Both the position numbers and the translations under genes were made by a program. From NCBI RefSeq assembly GCF_025244745.1, contig NZ_CP104213.1:1886001-1950000 (forward strand): 64,000 nt of DNA. Reading direction: 5' to 3'. The notes under the pieces were generated by a model. That model did no database searches. It was not told the origin of the DNA and saw nothing but the letters and a program-made list of their open reading frames with translations. This document shows, piece after piece, positions 42,069-54,290 of the stretch. The DNA is from Deinococcus rubellus. Lineage in GTDB: Bacteria > Deinococcota > Deinococci > Deinococcales > Deinococcaceae. How positions within the stretch are numbered: the first letter of the stretch is position 1; each line of letters begins with the position of its first letter.

Positions 42069-42776
42069 TTGCGAATTGCTTTCATCAGTGACATTCACGG
42101 CAACATTCACGCGCTGACCTCGGTGCAGCGTTTTCTGAGCGAACACATCGTCAACTCGGTGGTGGTGGTCGGCGACCTGGTCGGCTACGGAGCCAGTCCG
42201 GGGCCAGTCATCGACTTCGTTCAGCAGGAAGGCTGGAAAGTCGGCCTGGGGTCAAGCGATCTGCGCGTCTCGATGGAGTTCGGTGAACGTGAAACCCGCC
42301 GTGGCGTGGCCGATCAGGTGCTCGCATGGACCCGCACAGTCCTGTCACCGGAGCAGCTCGAATACCTGCGCCGCCTGCCACCGGGTGGACGGATCATGAC
42401 CCCGGTGGGGCGCATCCGCTACTTTCACGGCGCGCCGCACGACCCCGAGGCCCGGCTCGATCTGATGGCCGCCGAGAACGAGATGCAGGACCTCGCCGAT
42501 CAGCTCAGCTCGCGGGTGGTCGTCTCGGCAGGCACCCACGTACCGTTCGTGCGCACGGTCGGCGACACCACCTTCATCGACCCCGGCTCGGTGGGGCTGT
42601 CACTCAACCACGAACCCGGCGCAGACGTGATTCTGGTCGACTGCGCCGGACGCCGCCCCAAGGTCAGCATGCACAAGGTGCCGTACGACTACTCCTCGGC
42701 GGCCTTCGACATCATGGCCTGGAACCTGCCGCCAGTCATCGCCGACGTGATTCGCAGCGGCAAGATGGGAACCTAG
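42069..42776 (+). CDS. Metallophosphoesterase family protein with altered metal ligands
   Basis: The 235-residue protein resembles YfcE/MJ0936-type phosphodiesterases: [47 protein letters not shown]. However, the usual GNHD motif reads GSSDLR and the usual GHTH motif reads AGTHVPF, so one Asn and two His that bind or act with the metals are replaced. Activity may be lost or changed. TTG 42069 is the probable start, nine bases after TATTCT. The open frame further upstream is antisense to lnt. The partner and substrate are unknown. Confidence 0.85.
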   Translation: MRIAFISDIHGNIHALTSVQRFLSEHIVNSVVVVGDLVGYGASPGPVIDFVQQEGWKVGLGSSDLRVSMEFGERETRRGVADQVLAWTRTVLSPEQLEYLRRLPPGGRIMTPVGRIRYFHGAPHDPEARLDLMAAENEMQDLADQLSSRVVVSAGTHVPFVRTVGDTTFIDPGSVGLSLNHEPGADVILVDCAGRRPKVSMHKVPYDYSSAAFDIMAWNLPPVIADVIRSGKMGT

Positions 42777-42810
42777 CGCGCGCTGGAACAGGTGACGTCA
42801 AAAGTGACGT

Positions 42811-43973
<1,163 letters not shown>

Positions 43974-43989
43974 GAGCCGTTCTGTTTTT

Positions 43990-44061
43990 CCAAGCATTGA
44001 GGGTCTGAAGGTCTGGGGCTGGCTGGCGCTCGTTTCAGACCTTCGGGCCCTCAATGCTTGG
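43990..44061 (+). repeat. 26-bp stem between gap and pgk
   Basis: The arms 43990-44015 (starting CCAAGCATTGAGGG) and 44036-44061 (ending CCCTCAATGCTTGG) pair along all 26 positions, two as G-U, around a 20-base loop. There is no T-run after it. It is probably an RNA-level element that stabilises, processes or attenuates the gap-pgk transcript. Confidence 0.8.
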
Positions 44062-44097
44062 ACCCTCGGCGCTCAGACCCTAATTTCAGGAGAACCC

Positions 44098-45267
44098 ATG
44101 CAGAATTTAGATGCTTTAAACGTTTCCGGCAAGCGCGTTCTGGTCCGGGTGGACTACAACGTGCCGATCAAAGACGGGGTCATTCAGGATGATACCCGCA
44201 TTCAGGCCTCGTTGCCGACCCTGAATAAACTCCTTCAGGGCGGCGCGTCGCTGGTGCTCCTCAGCCATTTGGGGCGGCCCAAGGGGGGTCCCGATCCCAA
44301 GTACAGCCTCGCACCGCTGGTGGAGACGCTGGGCCGGGCGCTGGGCAAGCCGGTCGAGTTTATCGGCAGCCTGCCGGGCAGTGGTGAGACGCTCACGGCG
44401 GTGCAGCAGCTCAAGCCGGGCGAGGTGGCCCTGCTGGAGAACGTACGCTTCGAACCAGGCGAGGAGAAGAACGACCCGGCGCTGATCGAGAAGCTGGCCA
44501 AACTGGGCGACGCCTTCGTGCTGGACGCCTTCGGCAGCGCCCACCGCGCCCACGCCTCGGTCAGCGGGGTGGCGGGCAGGTTGCCGCACGCCGCCGGAAC
44601 GCTGCTCCAGACCGAGGTGGACGCGCTGGACAGGCTGATCAACAACCCGGCCCATCCTTATGTGGTCATCATCGGCGGGGCGAAAGTCAGCGACAAGCTC
44701 AAGGTGATCGAGAACCTGCTGCCCAAAGTGGACAGGCTGCTGATCGGCGGCGGCATGGCCTACACCTTCATCAAGTCGCGCGGCGGCACGATCGGCGAGA
44801 GCATCCACGAGGACGATCAGCTCGATCTGGCCCGGCGGCTGCTCACCGAGTACGGCGAGAAGATCATGCTGCCGATGGATGTCATTGCTGCTGACGCCTT
44901 CAGCGAGGACGCCAATACCCAGATCGTCCCCAGCGGCGAGATTCCGGACGGCTGGCAGGGACTGGACGCCGGGCCGGAAACGGTCAAGGCCTACACGGCG
45001 GCCTTGCAAGGCGCAAAAACGGTGTTCTGGAACGGACCGCTGGGTGTGTTTGAATTTGCCAAGTTCGCGGGCGGCACCAATGCGGTGGCCGCAGCGGTGG
45101 CTGGGCTGGGCAAGGACACCTACAGCGTCGTGGGCGGCGGCGACTCGGTGAGCGCCATCAACAAGAGCGGCCAGGCCAGCAAGGTTTCGCACGTCTCCAC
45201 CGGTGGCGGGGCCAGCCTGGAGTTGCTGGAAGGCAAGACCTTACCGGGCGTCGAAGCGATGCAGTAA
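44098..45267 (+). CDS. pgk: Phosphoglycerate kinase
   Basis: PGK transfers a phosphate from 1,3-bisphosphoglycerate to ADP. The 389-residue protein has [15 protein letters not shown] at the start, the [13 protein letters not shown] substrate loop, [15 protein letters not shown], the nucleotide-binding [16 protein letters not shown] and [15 protein letters not shown] near the C terminus, followed by [19 protein letters not shown] stands six bases before ATG 44098. It is the second gene of the glycolytic cluster, after a long intergenic hairpin. Confidence 0.97.
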   Translation: MQNLDALNVSGKRVLVRVDYNVPIKDGVIQDDTRIQASLPTLNKLLQGGASLVLLSHLGRPKGGPDPKYSLAPLVETLGRALGKPVEFIGSLPGSGETLTAVQQLKPGEVALLENVRFEPGEEKNDPALIEKLAKLGDAFVLDAFGSAHRAHASVSGVAGRLPHAAGTLLQTEVDALDRLINNPAHPYVVIIGGAKVSDKLKVIENLLPKVDRLLIGGGMAYTFIKSRGGTIGESIHEDDQLDLARRLLTEYGEKIMLPMDVIAADAFSEDANTQIVPSGEIPDGWQGLDAGPETVKAYTAALQGAKTVFWNGPLGVFEFAKFAGGTNAVAAAVAGLGKDTYSVVGGGDSVSAINKSGQASKVSHVSTGGGASLELLEGKTLPGVEAMQ

Positions 45268-45407
45268 GTGGATTACGGGGAATGGGTGGTCGGGTACGGG
45301 CCTGGTCGTGCTGCCCGTCAGCTTCTACAGCCAAACACAACCCGTTCGCCTTCGTCCTGCTCAGCGTCCACATCTGACACCCACAGTCTCATCGAAAGGA
45401 GCACTTC

Positions 45408-46157
45408 ATGCCCCAGAATCTGCTGGCCCTCAACTGGAAAATGAACAAGACGCCCTCACAGGCGATCAGCTGGGCCAAAGAACTGCTGGCCGGCTTGCCG
45501 CAGACCTCGGCGGAACTGGCGATCATGGCCCCGGCGATCGATTTACAGGGACTCGGCTGGGAACTGAAAGACAGTCCGGTCAAGCTCGGCGCACAGGACC
45601 TCTCGCCGCACGAGTCGGGCGCGTATACCGGAGAAATCAGCGCGGCCATGCTCAAGGACGTGGGAGCCAGCTACGCCGTCGTCGGGCACTCGGAGCGCCG
45701 GGCTTACCACGCTGAGAGCAGCCAGATCGTGGCGGCCAAGGCAGCCTCGGCCATCGCGGGCGGGCTGATTCCGATCATCTGCGTGGGCGAGGCACTCGAC
45801 GTGCGCGAACGCGGCGAGCAGGTGGCCTTCACGCTCGATCAGTTGCGGGATTCGCTCTCGCAGGTGCCAGTGCTGGGCGCGGGTGAGATCGTCATCGCTT
45901 ACGAGCCGGTCTGGGCCATCGGCACCGGCAAAACCGCCACCGCCCAGGACGCCTCGGAGATGGCCGACGCCATCCGGAGCGCGCTGGTCGGACTCTACCG
46001 CGAGTACGCGGACGGCGTGCGCATCCTCTACGGCGGCAGCGTCAAGCCTGAGAATATTGCCGAGTTGTGCGCCCAGCCGAATATCAACGGTGCGCTGGTC
46101 GGCGGCGCGAGCCTGGACGTGGCCTCAGTGGTGGGAATGGCGCGGGCCCTGGTGTAA
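45408..46157 (+). CDS. tpiA: Triosephosphate isomerase
   Basis: TIM interconverts dihydroxyacetone phosphate and glyceraldehyde 3-phosphate. The 249-residue barrel has ALNWKMNKT with the catalytic Lys, [10 protein letters not shown] with His, [15 protein letters not shown] with the catalytic Glu and loop 6, and GGSVKPENI. The ribosome binding site AAAGGAG lies six bases before ATG 45408. The gap to pgk is 140 bases and shows no clear promoter. A terminator follows directly. Confidence 0.97.
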   Translation: MPQNLLALNWKMNKTPSQAISWAKELLAGLPQTSAELAIMAPAIDLQGLGWELKDSPVKLGAQDLSPHESGAYTGEISAAMLKDVGASYAVVGHSERRAYHAESSQIVAAKAASAIAGGLIPIICVGEALDVRERGEQVAFTLDQLRDSLSQVPVLGAGEIVIAYEPVWAIGTGKTATAQDASEMADAIRSALVGLYREYADGVRILYGGSVKPENIAELCAQPNINGALVGGASLDVASVVGMARALV

Positions 46158-46174
46158 TCAGGTGTTGTCAAAGG

Positions 46175-46203
46175 GAGCGTGCCGATCTGGTGCGCTCTTT
46201 TTT
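46175..46203 (+). terminator. Rho-independent terminator after tpiA
   Basis: GAGCGTGCC and GGTGCGCTC form a 9-bp stem with two G-U pairs around a 5-base loop, followed by six T. It ends the gap-pgk-tpiA cluster. Confidence 0.88.
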
Positions 46204-46306
46204 GGAATGGACTCGTGAATGAAATACCGAGCATTTTCGCTTGTGAAACCCGGTGGCATAGACGGCTTACCCAGCGGCAGGAGGCTCAGCGGCTAGACTG
46301 CTCGCC

Positions 46307-47101
46307 ATGTTGAGCATGATCTGTGTGGATGTGGACGGCACGTTGGTGGGCACCGGGAACGTGGTCCTCCCGGAAGTCTGGGAAGCGCTGGCGCAGGCCA
46401 GGACAGCGGGAATCAGGATAGTGCTGTGTTCGGGTCGCCCTGCCGTGGGCCGGGCGCTGGACTACGCCCGGCGGCTCGACCCGGACGGCTGGCACATCTT
46501 TCAGAACGGCGCGAGCATCGTCAAGGTGGACACCGGAGAGTCGCGCAGCGAGGAACTGCCGCACGACCTCCTCACCGGACTGATCGAGAAAGCGCGGGCC
46601 AGCAACCGGATTCTGGAGGTGTATACCGACCGCGAGTACGCCGTGGAGGACACCTCGCGTGTTTCGGTGGCGCATGCCGATCTGCTGGGCGTGCCGTTCA
46701 AACCGCGCGACCTGCTGAGCCTCGGCGGTACGGTGGTCCGTGCCCAGTGGTTGATTCCACACGCCGAGAAGGAAGCATTGCTCGCCGAAGCCCACACCGG
46801 CTTACAGCTTCATCCGGCCAGCAGCCCGGTGATGCCCGACACACTCTTCGTCAGCGTGACCCGCGACGGCGTGAACAAGGGCAGCGCGGTCACGCGGGTG
46901 GCCGGGTTCTACGGCTTCGAGCTGAACCGGGTCATGATGGTCGGTGACGGCCACAACGACGTGACCGCCCTGCAGGTGGTCGGCTACCCGGTGTCGATGG
47001 GCAACGCCGACAAGGAGGCGCGGGCGGCAAGCAAGTACCATGTCGGCGACGTGGACGCGGGCGGGCTGGTGGAGGCGGTGGCGCTGGCGATGCGGGAGTG
47101 A
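46307..47101 (+). CDS. Cof-type HAD-IIB phosphatase
   Basis: The 264-residue protein has motif [11 protein letters not shown], motif II VLCSGRP, a C2-type cap domain of about 100 residues, the motif III lysine in [10 protein letters not shown] and motif [13 protein letters not shown], the standard Cof/YbiV pattern. These enzymes dephosphorylate sugar phosphates, nucleotides or cofactors; the substrate is unknown here. ATG 46307 lies seven bases after TAGACT, so the mRNA is probably leaderless. A terminator separates it from tpiA, so it has its own promoter. Confidence 0.9.
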   Translation: MLSMICVDVDGTLVGTGNVVLPEVWEALAQARTAGIRIVLCSGRPAVGRALDYARRLDPDGWHIFQNGASIVKVDTGESRSEELPHDLLTGLIEKARASNRILEVYTDREYAVEDTSRVSVAHADLLGVPFKPRDLLSLGGTVVRAQWLIPHAEKEALLAEAHTGLQLHPASSPVMPDTLFVSVTRDGVNKGSAVTRVAGFYGFELNRVMMVGDGHNDVTALQVVGYPVSMGNADKEARAASKYHVGDVDAGGLVEAVALAMRE

Positions 47102-47142
47102 GCGGTATTGGATCGCTTCCCTGCATAATCGGAAGCCTTATA

Positions 47143-47178
47143 TTACGTCTTGACCGTAACGCTATTCTGTTATAGACT
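47143..47178 (+). promoter_or_regulatory. ddrA promoter with RDRM-like site over the -35 box
   Basis: TTGACC (47150-47155) and TAGACT (47173-47178) are 17 bases apart, and ATG 47185 follows six bases later. TTACGTCTTGACCGTAA (47143-47159) covers the -35 box and resembles the radiation/desiccation response motif TTATGTCATTGACATAA, sharing the outer TTA/TAA, the left GTC and a GAC shifted by one base. It is the likely binding site of the DdrO repressor. Confidence 0.75.
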
Positions 47179-47184
47179 AAATCC

Positions 47185-47771
<587 letters not shown>

Positions 47772-47775
<4 letters not shown>

Positions 47776-47924
47776 TCTCGCGGCGCTCCGGGCAACCTGA
47801 GCAGCCACGGCAGGCACGCCGCTGCGCCAGCCGCAGTGAGCCCGACAGTCTTCCCGCCGTGTGGCTGGTCGCCGCCCTGCTGCCACTGATCGTGCTGGGC
47901 GGCTGGCTCTCGCAGTTTGCCTGA
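47772..47924 (+). CDS. Small membrane protein coupled to ddrA
   Basis: A frame of 50 codons starts at GTG 47772, overlapping the ddrA stop as GTGA, and ends at 47924, 13 bases before a terminator. The N-terminal half is basic and hydrophilic (VISRRSGQPEQPRQARR), and the C-terminal half is one transmembrane helix (LPAVWLVAALLPLIVLGGWL). The same four-base overlap couples other confirmed gene pairs in the window. I know of no described family. If real, it would be co-induced with ddrA after DNA damage. Confidence 0.55.
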
Positions 47925-47936
47925 ATCAACGAACAG

Positions 47937-47973
47937 AAGCGCGGCCCCCGAGAGTCAGTCGGGGGCCGCGCTT
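47937..47973. terminator. Bidirectional terminator between ddrA and trpA
   Basis: AAGCGCGGCCCCCGA and TCGGGGGCCGCGCTT form a perfect 15-bp stem around a 7-base loop, between the converging ddrA and trpBA transcripts. T-runs are short on both sides. Confidence 0.8.
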
Positions 47974-47984
47974 TGCTGGCAAGC

Positions 47985-48802
47985 TCAGCCGTCTTTTCTG
48001 CAGCCCGCCACGATTTGCGCGGCCAGCGCGCCCAGGTCTTCCCCACCCGCCACCGCGTTGATAAAGGCACTGCCCACCACCACGCCGTCCGCGTCGGCGT
48101 CGACTGCGACGGCGTGGGCCGTCTGGGCGTCCTTGACACCGAAGCCCACCGCGACAGGCAGAGCGGTGTGCGCTTTGGCGAGTTTGACGAGTGCCGGAAC
48201 CTCACTCAGTGCGCCGCTCTCGCGTGCGCCGGTCACGCCGGTCACACTCACCGCATAGACGAAGCCGGTGCAGGCCGCCGTCACGATCCGCACCCGCTCG
48301 GGGGTGCTGGTGGGCGCGATCAGAAACGTCAGGGCCAGGCCCGCCTCGGCGGCCAGTTCGCGGATGCCGATGTCCTCGTCGGGCGGCAGGTCCGGCAGAA
48401 TCAGCCCGTCCACCCCAGCCTCCACCGCCAGGCGCATGAACTCGCTCGGCCCCACAGCATAGACCGGATTGATGTAGGTCATGATCACGATGGGCTTGTC
48501 GGTATGTGCCCGCAGCTCTTTAATCAGCTCGAAGGTGCGCCGGGTGCTGGTGCCGCCCTTCAGGGCCGTCTCCCCGGCACGCTGGATGGTGGGGCCGTCG
48601 CCCAGCGGGTCGGAATACGGCAGCCCGACTTCCATCAGGTCGGCCTGCTCCAGCAGCGTCCGGGCCACGTCCAAGAAGCGCCCGGCGTCAGGGTAGCCCG
48701 CCGTCATGAAGGGAATGAAGGCGGCGCGGCCCTCCATTTTGGCGGTCTCGAAGGCAGCGTGAAGGCGCTGGATCCGGCTGGGGGGAATCTGGGCAGTCTG
48801 GG

Positions 48803-48806
<4 letters not shown>
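47985..48806 (-). CDS. trpA: Tryptophan synthase alpha chain
   Basis: TrpA cleaves indole-3-glycerol phosphate to indole and glyceraldehyde 3-phosphate. The 273-residue TIM barrel has [11 protein letters not shown], the catalytic Glu in [15 protein letters not shown], Asp in [10 protein letters not shown], the phosphate loop VTGVTGAR, and [11 protein letters not shown]. It starts at ATG 48806, inside an ATGA overlap with trpB. The trpEGDCF genes are not nearby, as in other bacteria with split trp operons. Confidence 0.97.
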
Positions 48807-50026
<1,220 letters not shown>

Positions 50027-50068
50027 GGACCCAGGGTAGGCCGCTCAGCGCCGTCCTGAATGTGAAAC

Positions 50069-50085
50069 TTAGACAACTTGTCTAA
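50069..50085. promoter_or_regulatory. 17-bp palindrome upstream of trpBA
   Basis: TTAGACAACTTGTCTAA is a perfect 8-1-8 palindrome just upstream of the trpB -35 zone and four bases from the gluQ stop. It is A/T-rich for the region. It is probably an operator for trpBA; no regulator gene is adjacent. Confidence 0.55.
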
Positions 50086-50088
50086 AAG

Positions 50089-50958
50089 TTATTCTATCAC
50101 TTTGTGAAGAAGACTTTCGTAGATGGGCAGGAGGTCCTGGGCCCTGATTTCGGCGGGCACCGACCAGCCCAGCGAGGTCGCCAGTTCGCTGAGGATGCGG
50201 CCAGCAGGGACACCACCCGCGCGCAGCGCCGCGAGGCTGGGCGCGCCGCCGCGTTTGGCCAGCCGTTCACCTCTGAAGTCGGTCATCAGCGGTACGTGGA
50301 AATAGCGCGGGGTCGGCAGGCCCAGGGTGCGTTGCAGGGCGATCTGGCGCGGCGTGCTACTCAGCAGATCGGCCCCCCGCACCACGTCGGTGACGCGCAT
50401 CTCGGCGTCGTCCACCGCCACCGCCAGATGATAGGCGTGGACGCCGTCGCCGCGCCGCAGGACAAAGTCGCCCACCTCGCTCGGCAGGTGCTGGCACAGT
50501 GTCGTCTGGGTCCAGCCGTCGTTGAAGCAGACCGTCTCATCAGGCACGCGCCAGCGGAGAGCGGCCTGAGGATTGGAGGGGTGGTGAGCACGGCAGGTGC
50601 CGGGGTAGACGGCTTCGGGGCCGTGCGGCGCGCCTGCGCTGGCGTGGATGGCTTCAGCAATCTGGCGTCGGGTGCAGGTGCAGGGGTAGGTGGGGAGAAG
50701 CGTGAGAGCAGCAGCGTAAAGGTCTCTTCGCTCCGACTGTATATATTCAAAGTCCCAGTCGAGGCCGAGCCAGGTCAGGTCGCGGCGGATCAGGTCGGCC
50801 GCGCCGGGACGGACCCGTGCGGTGTCGAGGTCCTCGATTCTCAGGACATGCTGACCGCCCTGGGCGCGGCTGTGCAGCCAGGCCAGCAGCGCGGTGCGGG
50901 CGTTGCCGAGGTGCATCGCCCCGGTGGGGCTGGGGGCGTAGCGGCCTGTGACGGGCAT
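50089..50958 (-). CDS. gluQ: Glutamyl-Q tRNA(Asp) synthetase
   Basis: GluQ transfers glutamate to the queuosine base at the wobble position of tRNA-Asp. The 289-residue protein is a GluRS catalytic core without an anticodon domain. It has RYAPSPTGAMHLGNARTAL with the HLGN form of HIGH, cysteines in YPCTCTRRQI and YPGTCR that should bind zinc, and ERLAKRGGA as the KMSKS relative. ATG 50958 lies seven bases after TATCCT. The coding sequence contains one copy of the GAATATATAC motif. Its presence implies that the organism makes or salvages queuosine. Confidence 0.94.
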   Translation of the reverse strand: MPVTGRYAPSPTGAMHLGNARTALLAWLHSRAQGGQHVLRIEDLDTARVRPGAADLIRRDLTWLGLDWDFEYIQSERRDLYAAALTLLPTYPCTCTRRQIAEAIHASAGAPHGPEAVYPGTCRAHHPSNPQAALRWRVPDETVCFNDGWTQTTLCQHLPSEVGDFVLRRGDGVHAYHLAVAVDDAEMRVTDVVRGADLLSSTPRQIALQRTLGLPTPRYFHVPLMTDFRGERLAKRGGAPSLAALRAGGVPAGRILSELATSLGWSVPAEIRAQDLLPIYESLLHKVIE

Positions 50959-51048
50959 GGGAAGCAGGATACTCCCCAGACAGCGGCGGGTCAGGGGCAG
51001 TCGCTGACATCTCCCCTGACGCCACGCAGCCCTTTCAGGGTGGGCCGC

Positions 51049-52224
51049 TCAGACTCCGCTCTCCAGCGCTGCATCGAACCGCCGCACCAGTCCCGGCGCG
51101 TCCAGCATGTCTTCCAGGGCCACCATCAGAATGCGGTAGGGCGCGGGGCGGGCGGCCTCGCCCATCAGGCCCAAGCGCCAGATCAGGCCCGCCGTAGGGC
51201 CGAGGCCGCCGGTCACGCTGATCTCGCGCTGCCGCAGCCCGGCGCGCACGCCCGCGTCATCGAAATGGTCGGGCAGCCGCAGGGCCAGCACGGTGGGCAG
51301 TCTGGCCTCGGGGCGCTCGACGTAGGGCGAGAACCCCAGCGGCGCGAGGGCGGCAGTGATGGCCCGGCCCATCCAGCGCACGCGGGCGGCACGCTCGGGC
51401 AGGCCCTCTTCCAGGGCGGCGCGCAGGGCCTCAGCGAAGGAAAAGTGCAGGTTGACCGGGACGGTGTGGTGGTAGGTATGCTCTATCCAGTAATCGCGCA
51501 GACCACTGAAATCGCAGTACCACAGCGGCGTGGGGTGACGGCGGGCGGCGTAGCGGGCGAAGGCGCGCTCGCTGATGGCGATGGGCGCGAGGCCGGGCGG
51601 AGCCGACAGGCACTTCTGCGCCCCGGTATAGGCGTAGTCCACCCCCCAGCCCTTCATGTCGAACGGCTCCATGCCCGCCGTCGTCACCGCGTCCACGGTG
51701 AGTAGCGCCCCCGAGCGGCGCACGATCTCGGCGATTTCCGGCAGCGGGTTGAGCACCCCCGTACTCGTCTCACCGTGGACGACGGCCACCATCTGCGCGC
51801 TCCCCAGGTGGTCGGCCACGTCCGCCGGGTTGATCGGCTCGCCGAGCGGGGCCGTCACCAGCCGGACCTTCGCGCCGTAGCGGGCGGCCATCTCAGCCAT
51901 CCGGCGGCCAAACGAGCCGTTGGCGCACACCAGCACGTCGTCGCCCTTCTCCACCAGATTGGCGAACCCCGCCTCCATGCCCAGCGAGCCGGTTCCGGCC
52001 AGCAGCGCCGTAAAGGTTTCCGGCCCGGTGCCGTACATCTCGCGCAGATCGGCCTGCACGGCCCGGTTGAGCGCGAAGACCTCGGGGTCCATGTGGCCGA
52101 GCATCGGGCGGGTCAGTGCCCGCATGGCGCGCGGATGAATCGGGGTGGGGCCGGGGGTCAGCAGGGTGTGTTCGGAGTAGTCGGGGGCGGGCGGGGTGAG
52201 CTGGGGAGTTTCGAGCAACTTCAT
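51049..52224 (-). CDS. Class V aminotransferase, alanine/serine-glyoxylate type
   Basis: The 391-residue PLP enzyme has [17 protein letters not shown] at the start, [14 protein letters not shown], the Asp in [11 protein letters not shown] and the Schiff-base Lys in [13 protein letters not shown]. This pattern fits alanine-glyoxylate or serine-glyoxylate aminotransferases and related phosphoserine or hydrogenase-type members; the exact substrate is not fixed. ATG 52224 is six bases after TATACT (leaderless). The open frame upstream to 52290 is not used. Confidence 0.9.
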   Translation of the reverse strand: MKLLETPQLTPPAPDYSEHTLLTPGPTPIHPRAMRALTRPMLGHMDPEVFALNRAVQADLREMYGTGPETFTALLAGTGSLGMEAGFANLVEKGDDVLVCANGSFGRRMAEMAARYGAKVRLVTAPLGEPINPADVADHLGSAQMVAVVHGETSTGVLNPLPEIAEIVRRSGALLTVDAVTTAGMEPFDMKGWGVDYAYTGAQKCLSAPPGLAPIAISERAFARYAARRHPTPLWYCDFSGLRDYWIEHTYHHTVPVNLHFSFAEALRAALEEGLPERAARVRWMGRAITAALAPLGFSPYVERPEARLPTVLALRLPDHFDDAGVRAGLRQREISVTGGLGPTAGLIWRLGLMGEAARPAPYRILMVALEDMLDAPGLVRRFDAALESGV

Positions 52225-52324
52225 GCAGGCAGTATAACGTGGAGAGGAGGAATGTTGCGTTGATATGTTAATATAAAGGTAGAGACGCAATTTAATTGCT
52301 AAAAGATGCAGATAGACCCGCCGT

Positions 52325-52753
52325 CTACTTCAGGGAGAGGGCCAGCCACCAAACGCACAGGCCGCCGCGCAGCAGCCAGGCCAGGGTGCGAATCCAGTTA
52401 CCGACGACGAGTTGCCGGTGCAGCCGGGCGTCGAAGGCGACCGACAGGCGACCATGCAGCGGCGACTGGAACAGGCCGGTGGACATCCAGATGGCCAGCG
52501 TGAGCGCCAGGCCAAGGCCCAGGCTCCAGCTGGGCAGCGCGGGCGGGACGCGCAGGGCCAGCCAGGCGGCGCTGAGCAGTTCGGCCAGCATCAGCGGGCC
52601 AACCAGGAAAGTGATGCGGGTCTGGTGTTCACGCTCGTAGGTGGGCCAGCTTGATAGGCCGACACGCGCGAACAGCGGGTAATGGACCAGTTGGATGGTC
52701 AGGATCAGCCCGACCAGTGCCCAGGTGACGGCGGCGTGGAGGATCAGCAGCAT
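52325..52753 (-). CDS. Four-helix membrane protein of unknown function
   Basis: The 142-residue protein starts directly after the ackA stop without a gap, so it is translated from the ackA mRNA. It has about four hydrophobic helices ([43 protein letters not shown] in the second; [23 protein letters not shown]). The first helix with conserved-looking His-Tyr-Pro may bind a cofactor such as heme, but that is speculation. I recognise no family with certainty. Confidence 0.75.
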   Translation of the reverse strand: MLLILHAAVTWALVGLILTIQLVHYPLFARVGLSSWPTYEREHQTRITFLVGPLMLAELLSAAWLALRVPPALPSWSLGLGLALTLAIWMSTGLFQSPLHGRLSVAFDARLHRQLVVGNWIRTLAWLLRGGLCVWWLALSLK

Positions 52754-53863
52754 TCAGAGATCCAGCACGGCACGCACCTGGCGGGCGATCTCGCCTTCCT
52801 CATCGGTGGGAATGACCAGGGCAGGCTTGCTGCCCGGCGTGGTGATGAGCCGCTCTCCGCCGCGCACGGCGTTGGCGGCGGCATCAAGTTCAAAGCCGAG
52901 AAAGGTCAGGCCGCCGAGCACGTCGGCGCGCAATTGAGCATCGTTTTCGCCGATGCCGCCGGTAAAGACCAGGGCGTCGAGGCCGTTCATGGCGGCGGCG
53001 TAAGCCCCGATCTGCTTGACCAGGCGGTAGGTCATGACCGAGAGAGTCAGCCGGGCGCGTTCGGTACCCGCAGCACGCACGTCACGCAGGTCGTTTGAGA
53101 CGCCCGACAACCCCTTGAGTCCGCTCTCCTTGTTGAGCAGCCGCGACGTTTCCTCCAGACCGTAGAGTTCGCCGAGGCGCAGCACCGCGCCGGGATCGAG
53201 GTCGCCGCTGCGGGTCCCCATGACCAGGCCCTCCAGGGGGGTCAGGCCCATGCTGGTGTCCACGCTCACGCCGCGCAGCACAGCGGCGGCACTGGCCCCG
53301 TTGCCGAGGTGCAGGGTGACGAGCTTGTCGGCCTGCTCTCCTGCCCCGCCCAGCAGTTCCGCCGCCCGGCGCGAGACGTAGGCGTGCGAGGTGCCGTGAA
53401 AGCCGTAGCGGCGAATCCCGCCCCCGGTGTAGAGGTCGTAGGGCAGGGCGTAGAGGTAGGCATGGGGCGGCAGGGTCGCGTGGAAGGCGGTGTCGAAGAC
53501 GGCCACGTTCGGCACGCCCGGCAGGGCGGCCAGGGCGGCCCGGATGCCCTGCACGGCGGGCGGGTTGTGCAGCGGCGCGAGGTCGGCCAGCGCGGCGACG
53601 GCTTGCAGCACCTCCGGCGTGATCAGGGTGGCGGCCCGGAAGGCCTCGCCGCCGTGAACGACGCGGTGGCCGATGGCCTGCACCGTCACAGCCGGGGGCA
53701 GGCCGGCCAGAACACGACTCAAAGCACTGGCGTGGTCGGGGTCGCCCCCAGGTTCGCCGATACGCTCGACCAGGCCGCTGAGCAGGCGCTCGATGCCGCA
53801 CAGGAGCTGGTATTTGAGGCTGCTGGAACCGGCGTTGAGCACGAGGATGGCGGTGCGGGTCAT
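52754..53863 (-). CDS. ackA: Acetate kinase
   Basis: Acetate kinase interconverts acetate plus ATP and acetyl phosphate plus ADP. The 369-residue ASKHA protein has ILVLNAGSSSLKYQL, GHRVVHGGEAF, FDTAFHATLPP, RRYGFHGTSHAYV, LHLGNGASAAAV and FTGGIGENDAQLR. It is somewhat short for the family (about 400). ATG 53863 follows TAAGAT by seven bases. No phosphotransacetylase gene is seen nearby. A membrane protein gene follows without a gap. Confidence 0.95.
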   Translation of the reverse strand: MTRTAILVLNAGSSSLKYQLLCGIERLLSGLVERIGEPGGDPDHASALSRVLAGLPPAVTVQAIGHRVVHGGEAFRAATLITPEVLQAVAALADLAPLHNPPAVQGIRAALAALPGVPNVAVFDTAFHATLPPHAYLYALPYDLYTGGGIRRYGFHGTSHAYVSRRAAELLGGAGEQADKLVTLHLGNGASAAAVLRGVSVDTSMGLTPLEGLVMGTRSGDLDPGAVLRLGELYGLEETSRLLNKESGLKGLSGVSNDLRDVRAAGTERARLTLSVMTYRLVKQIGAYAAAMNGLDALVFTGGIGENDAQLRADVLGGLTFLGFELDAAANAVRGGERLITTPGSKPALVIPTDEEGEIARQVRAVLDL

Positions 53864-53889
53864 AGGCGGTATCTTAACTGAGTGCTTGG

Positions 53890-53915
53890 TTTCACGAGAT
53901 TTTCTGTTCGTGAAA
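53890..53915. promoter_or_regulatory. Inverted repeat between ackA and the small divergent gene
   Basis: TTTCACGA (53890-53897) and TCGTGAAA (53908-53915) are perfect complements with a 10-base spacer, about 30 bases from either start. It is a candidate operator for one or both of the divergent genes. Confidence 0.5.
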
Positions 53916-53950
53916 TTTATTTCTTGACAAGAGGCGCTACCCTGCTGGGC

Positions 53951-54178
53951 ATGGAAGAACTTTACAAAGACCACCGCATCAAGATCGAGCGACCGCAACT
54001 CCCGCAGTTTTCCAGCGGGCCACTGCGGGGCGGGGCGGCGCAGACCTGGAAGATCAGCGTGGACGGACGCGACGTGTCCCGGCACATTGTCAAACGCAAG
54101 ATGGACAGTATGGAGGAGGCCCTCGCGGCAGCCCAGAAGTACGTGGATAGGCTGGAGCCGCGCCCACAAGGCGAGTAA
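53951..54178 (+). CDS. Small charged protein of 75 residues, unknown
   Basis: The protein starts at ATG 53951, seven bases after TACCCT, and reads MEELYKDHRIKIERPQLP..., then KISVDGRDVSRHIVKRKMDSM and EEALAAAQKYVDRLEP. Its pattern is a short beta hairpin followed by one C-terminal helix. There is no signal or membrane segment. It is divergent from ackA and may share an operator with it. I do not recognise the family. Confidence 0.68.
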   Translation: MEELYKDHRIKIERPQLPQFSSGPLRGGAAQTWKISVDGRDVSRHIVKRKMDSMEEALAAAQKYVDRLEPRPQGE

Positions 54179-54210
54179 GGTGGAATTGAACGGCCTGCGT
54201 CTCAACCAGT

Positions 54211-54279
54211 ACGGTTTGGCGAAGATGAAAGGAAATTCGGTGTTCTCTCCGAATTCCATTGGAATTGGAGCCAAACCGT
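54211..54279. repeat. 69-bp element with terminal and internal inverted repeats
   Basis: ACGGTTTGGC (54211-54220) and GCCAAACCGT (54270-54279) are perfect complements. Inside, GGAAATTCGG (54231-54240) pairs with CCGAATTCC (54249-54257) apart from one bulged A. It fills the space between two converging genes. It may be a terminator-like RNA, a MITE-like remnant or a small noncoding repeat of the type known in Deinococcus. No target-site duplication is clear. Confidence 0.55.
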
Positions 54280-54290
54280 AGAACGCCTGA

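Noticed and set aside
47143..47159. Calling the ddrA site a canonical RDRM
   Set aside because: Only the outer bases and the GTC and GAC cores match, and the centre is one base shorter, so I describe it as RDRM-like.
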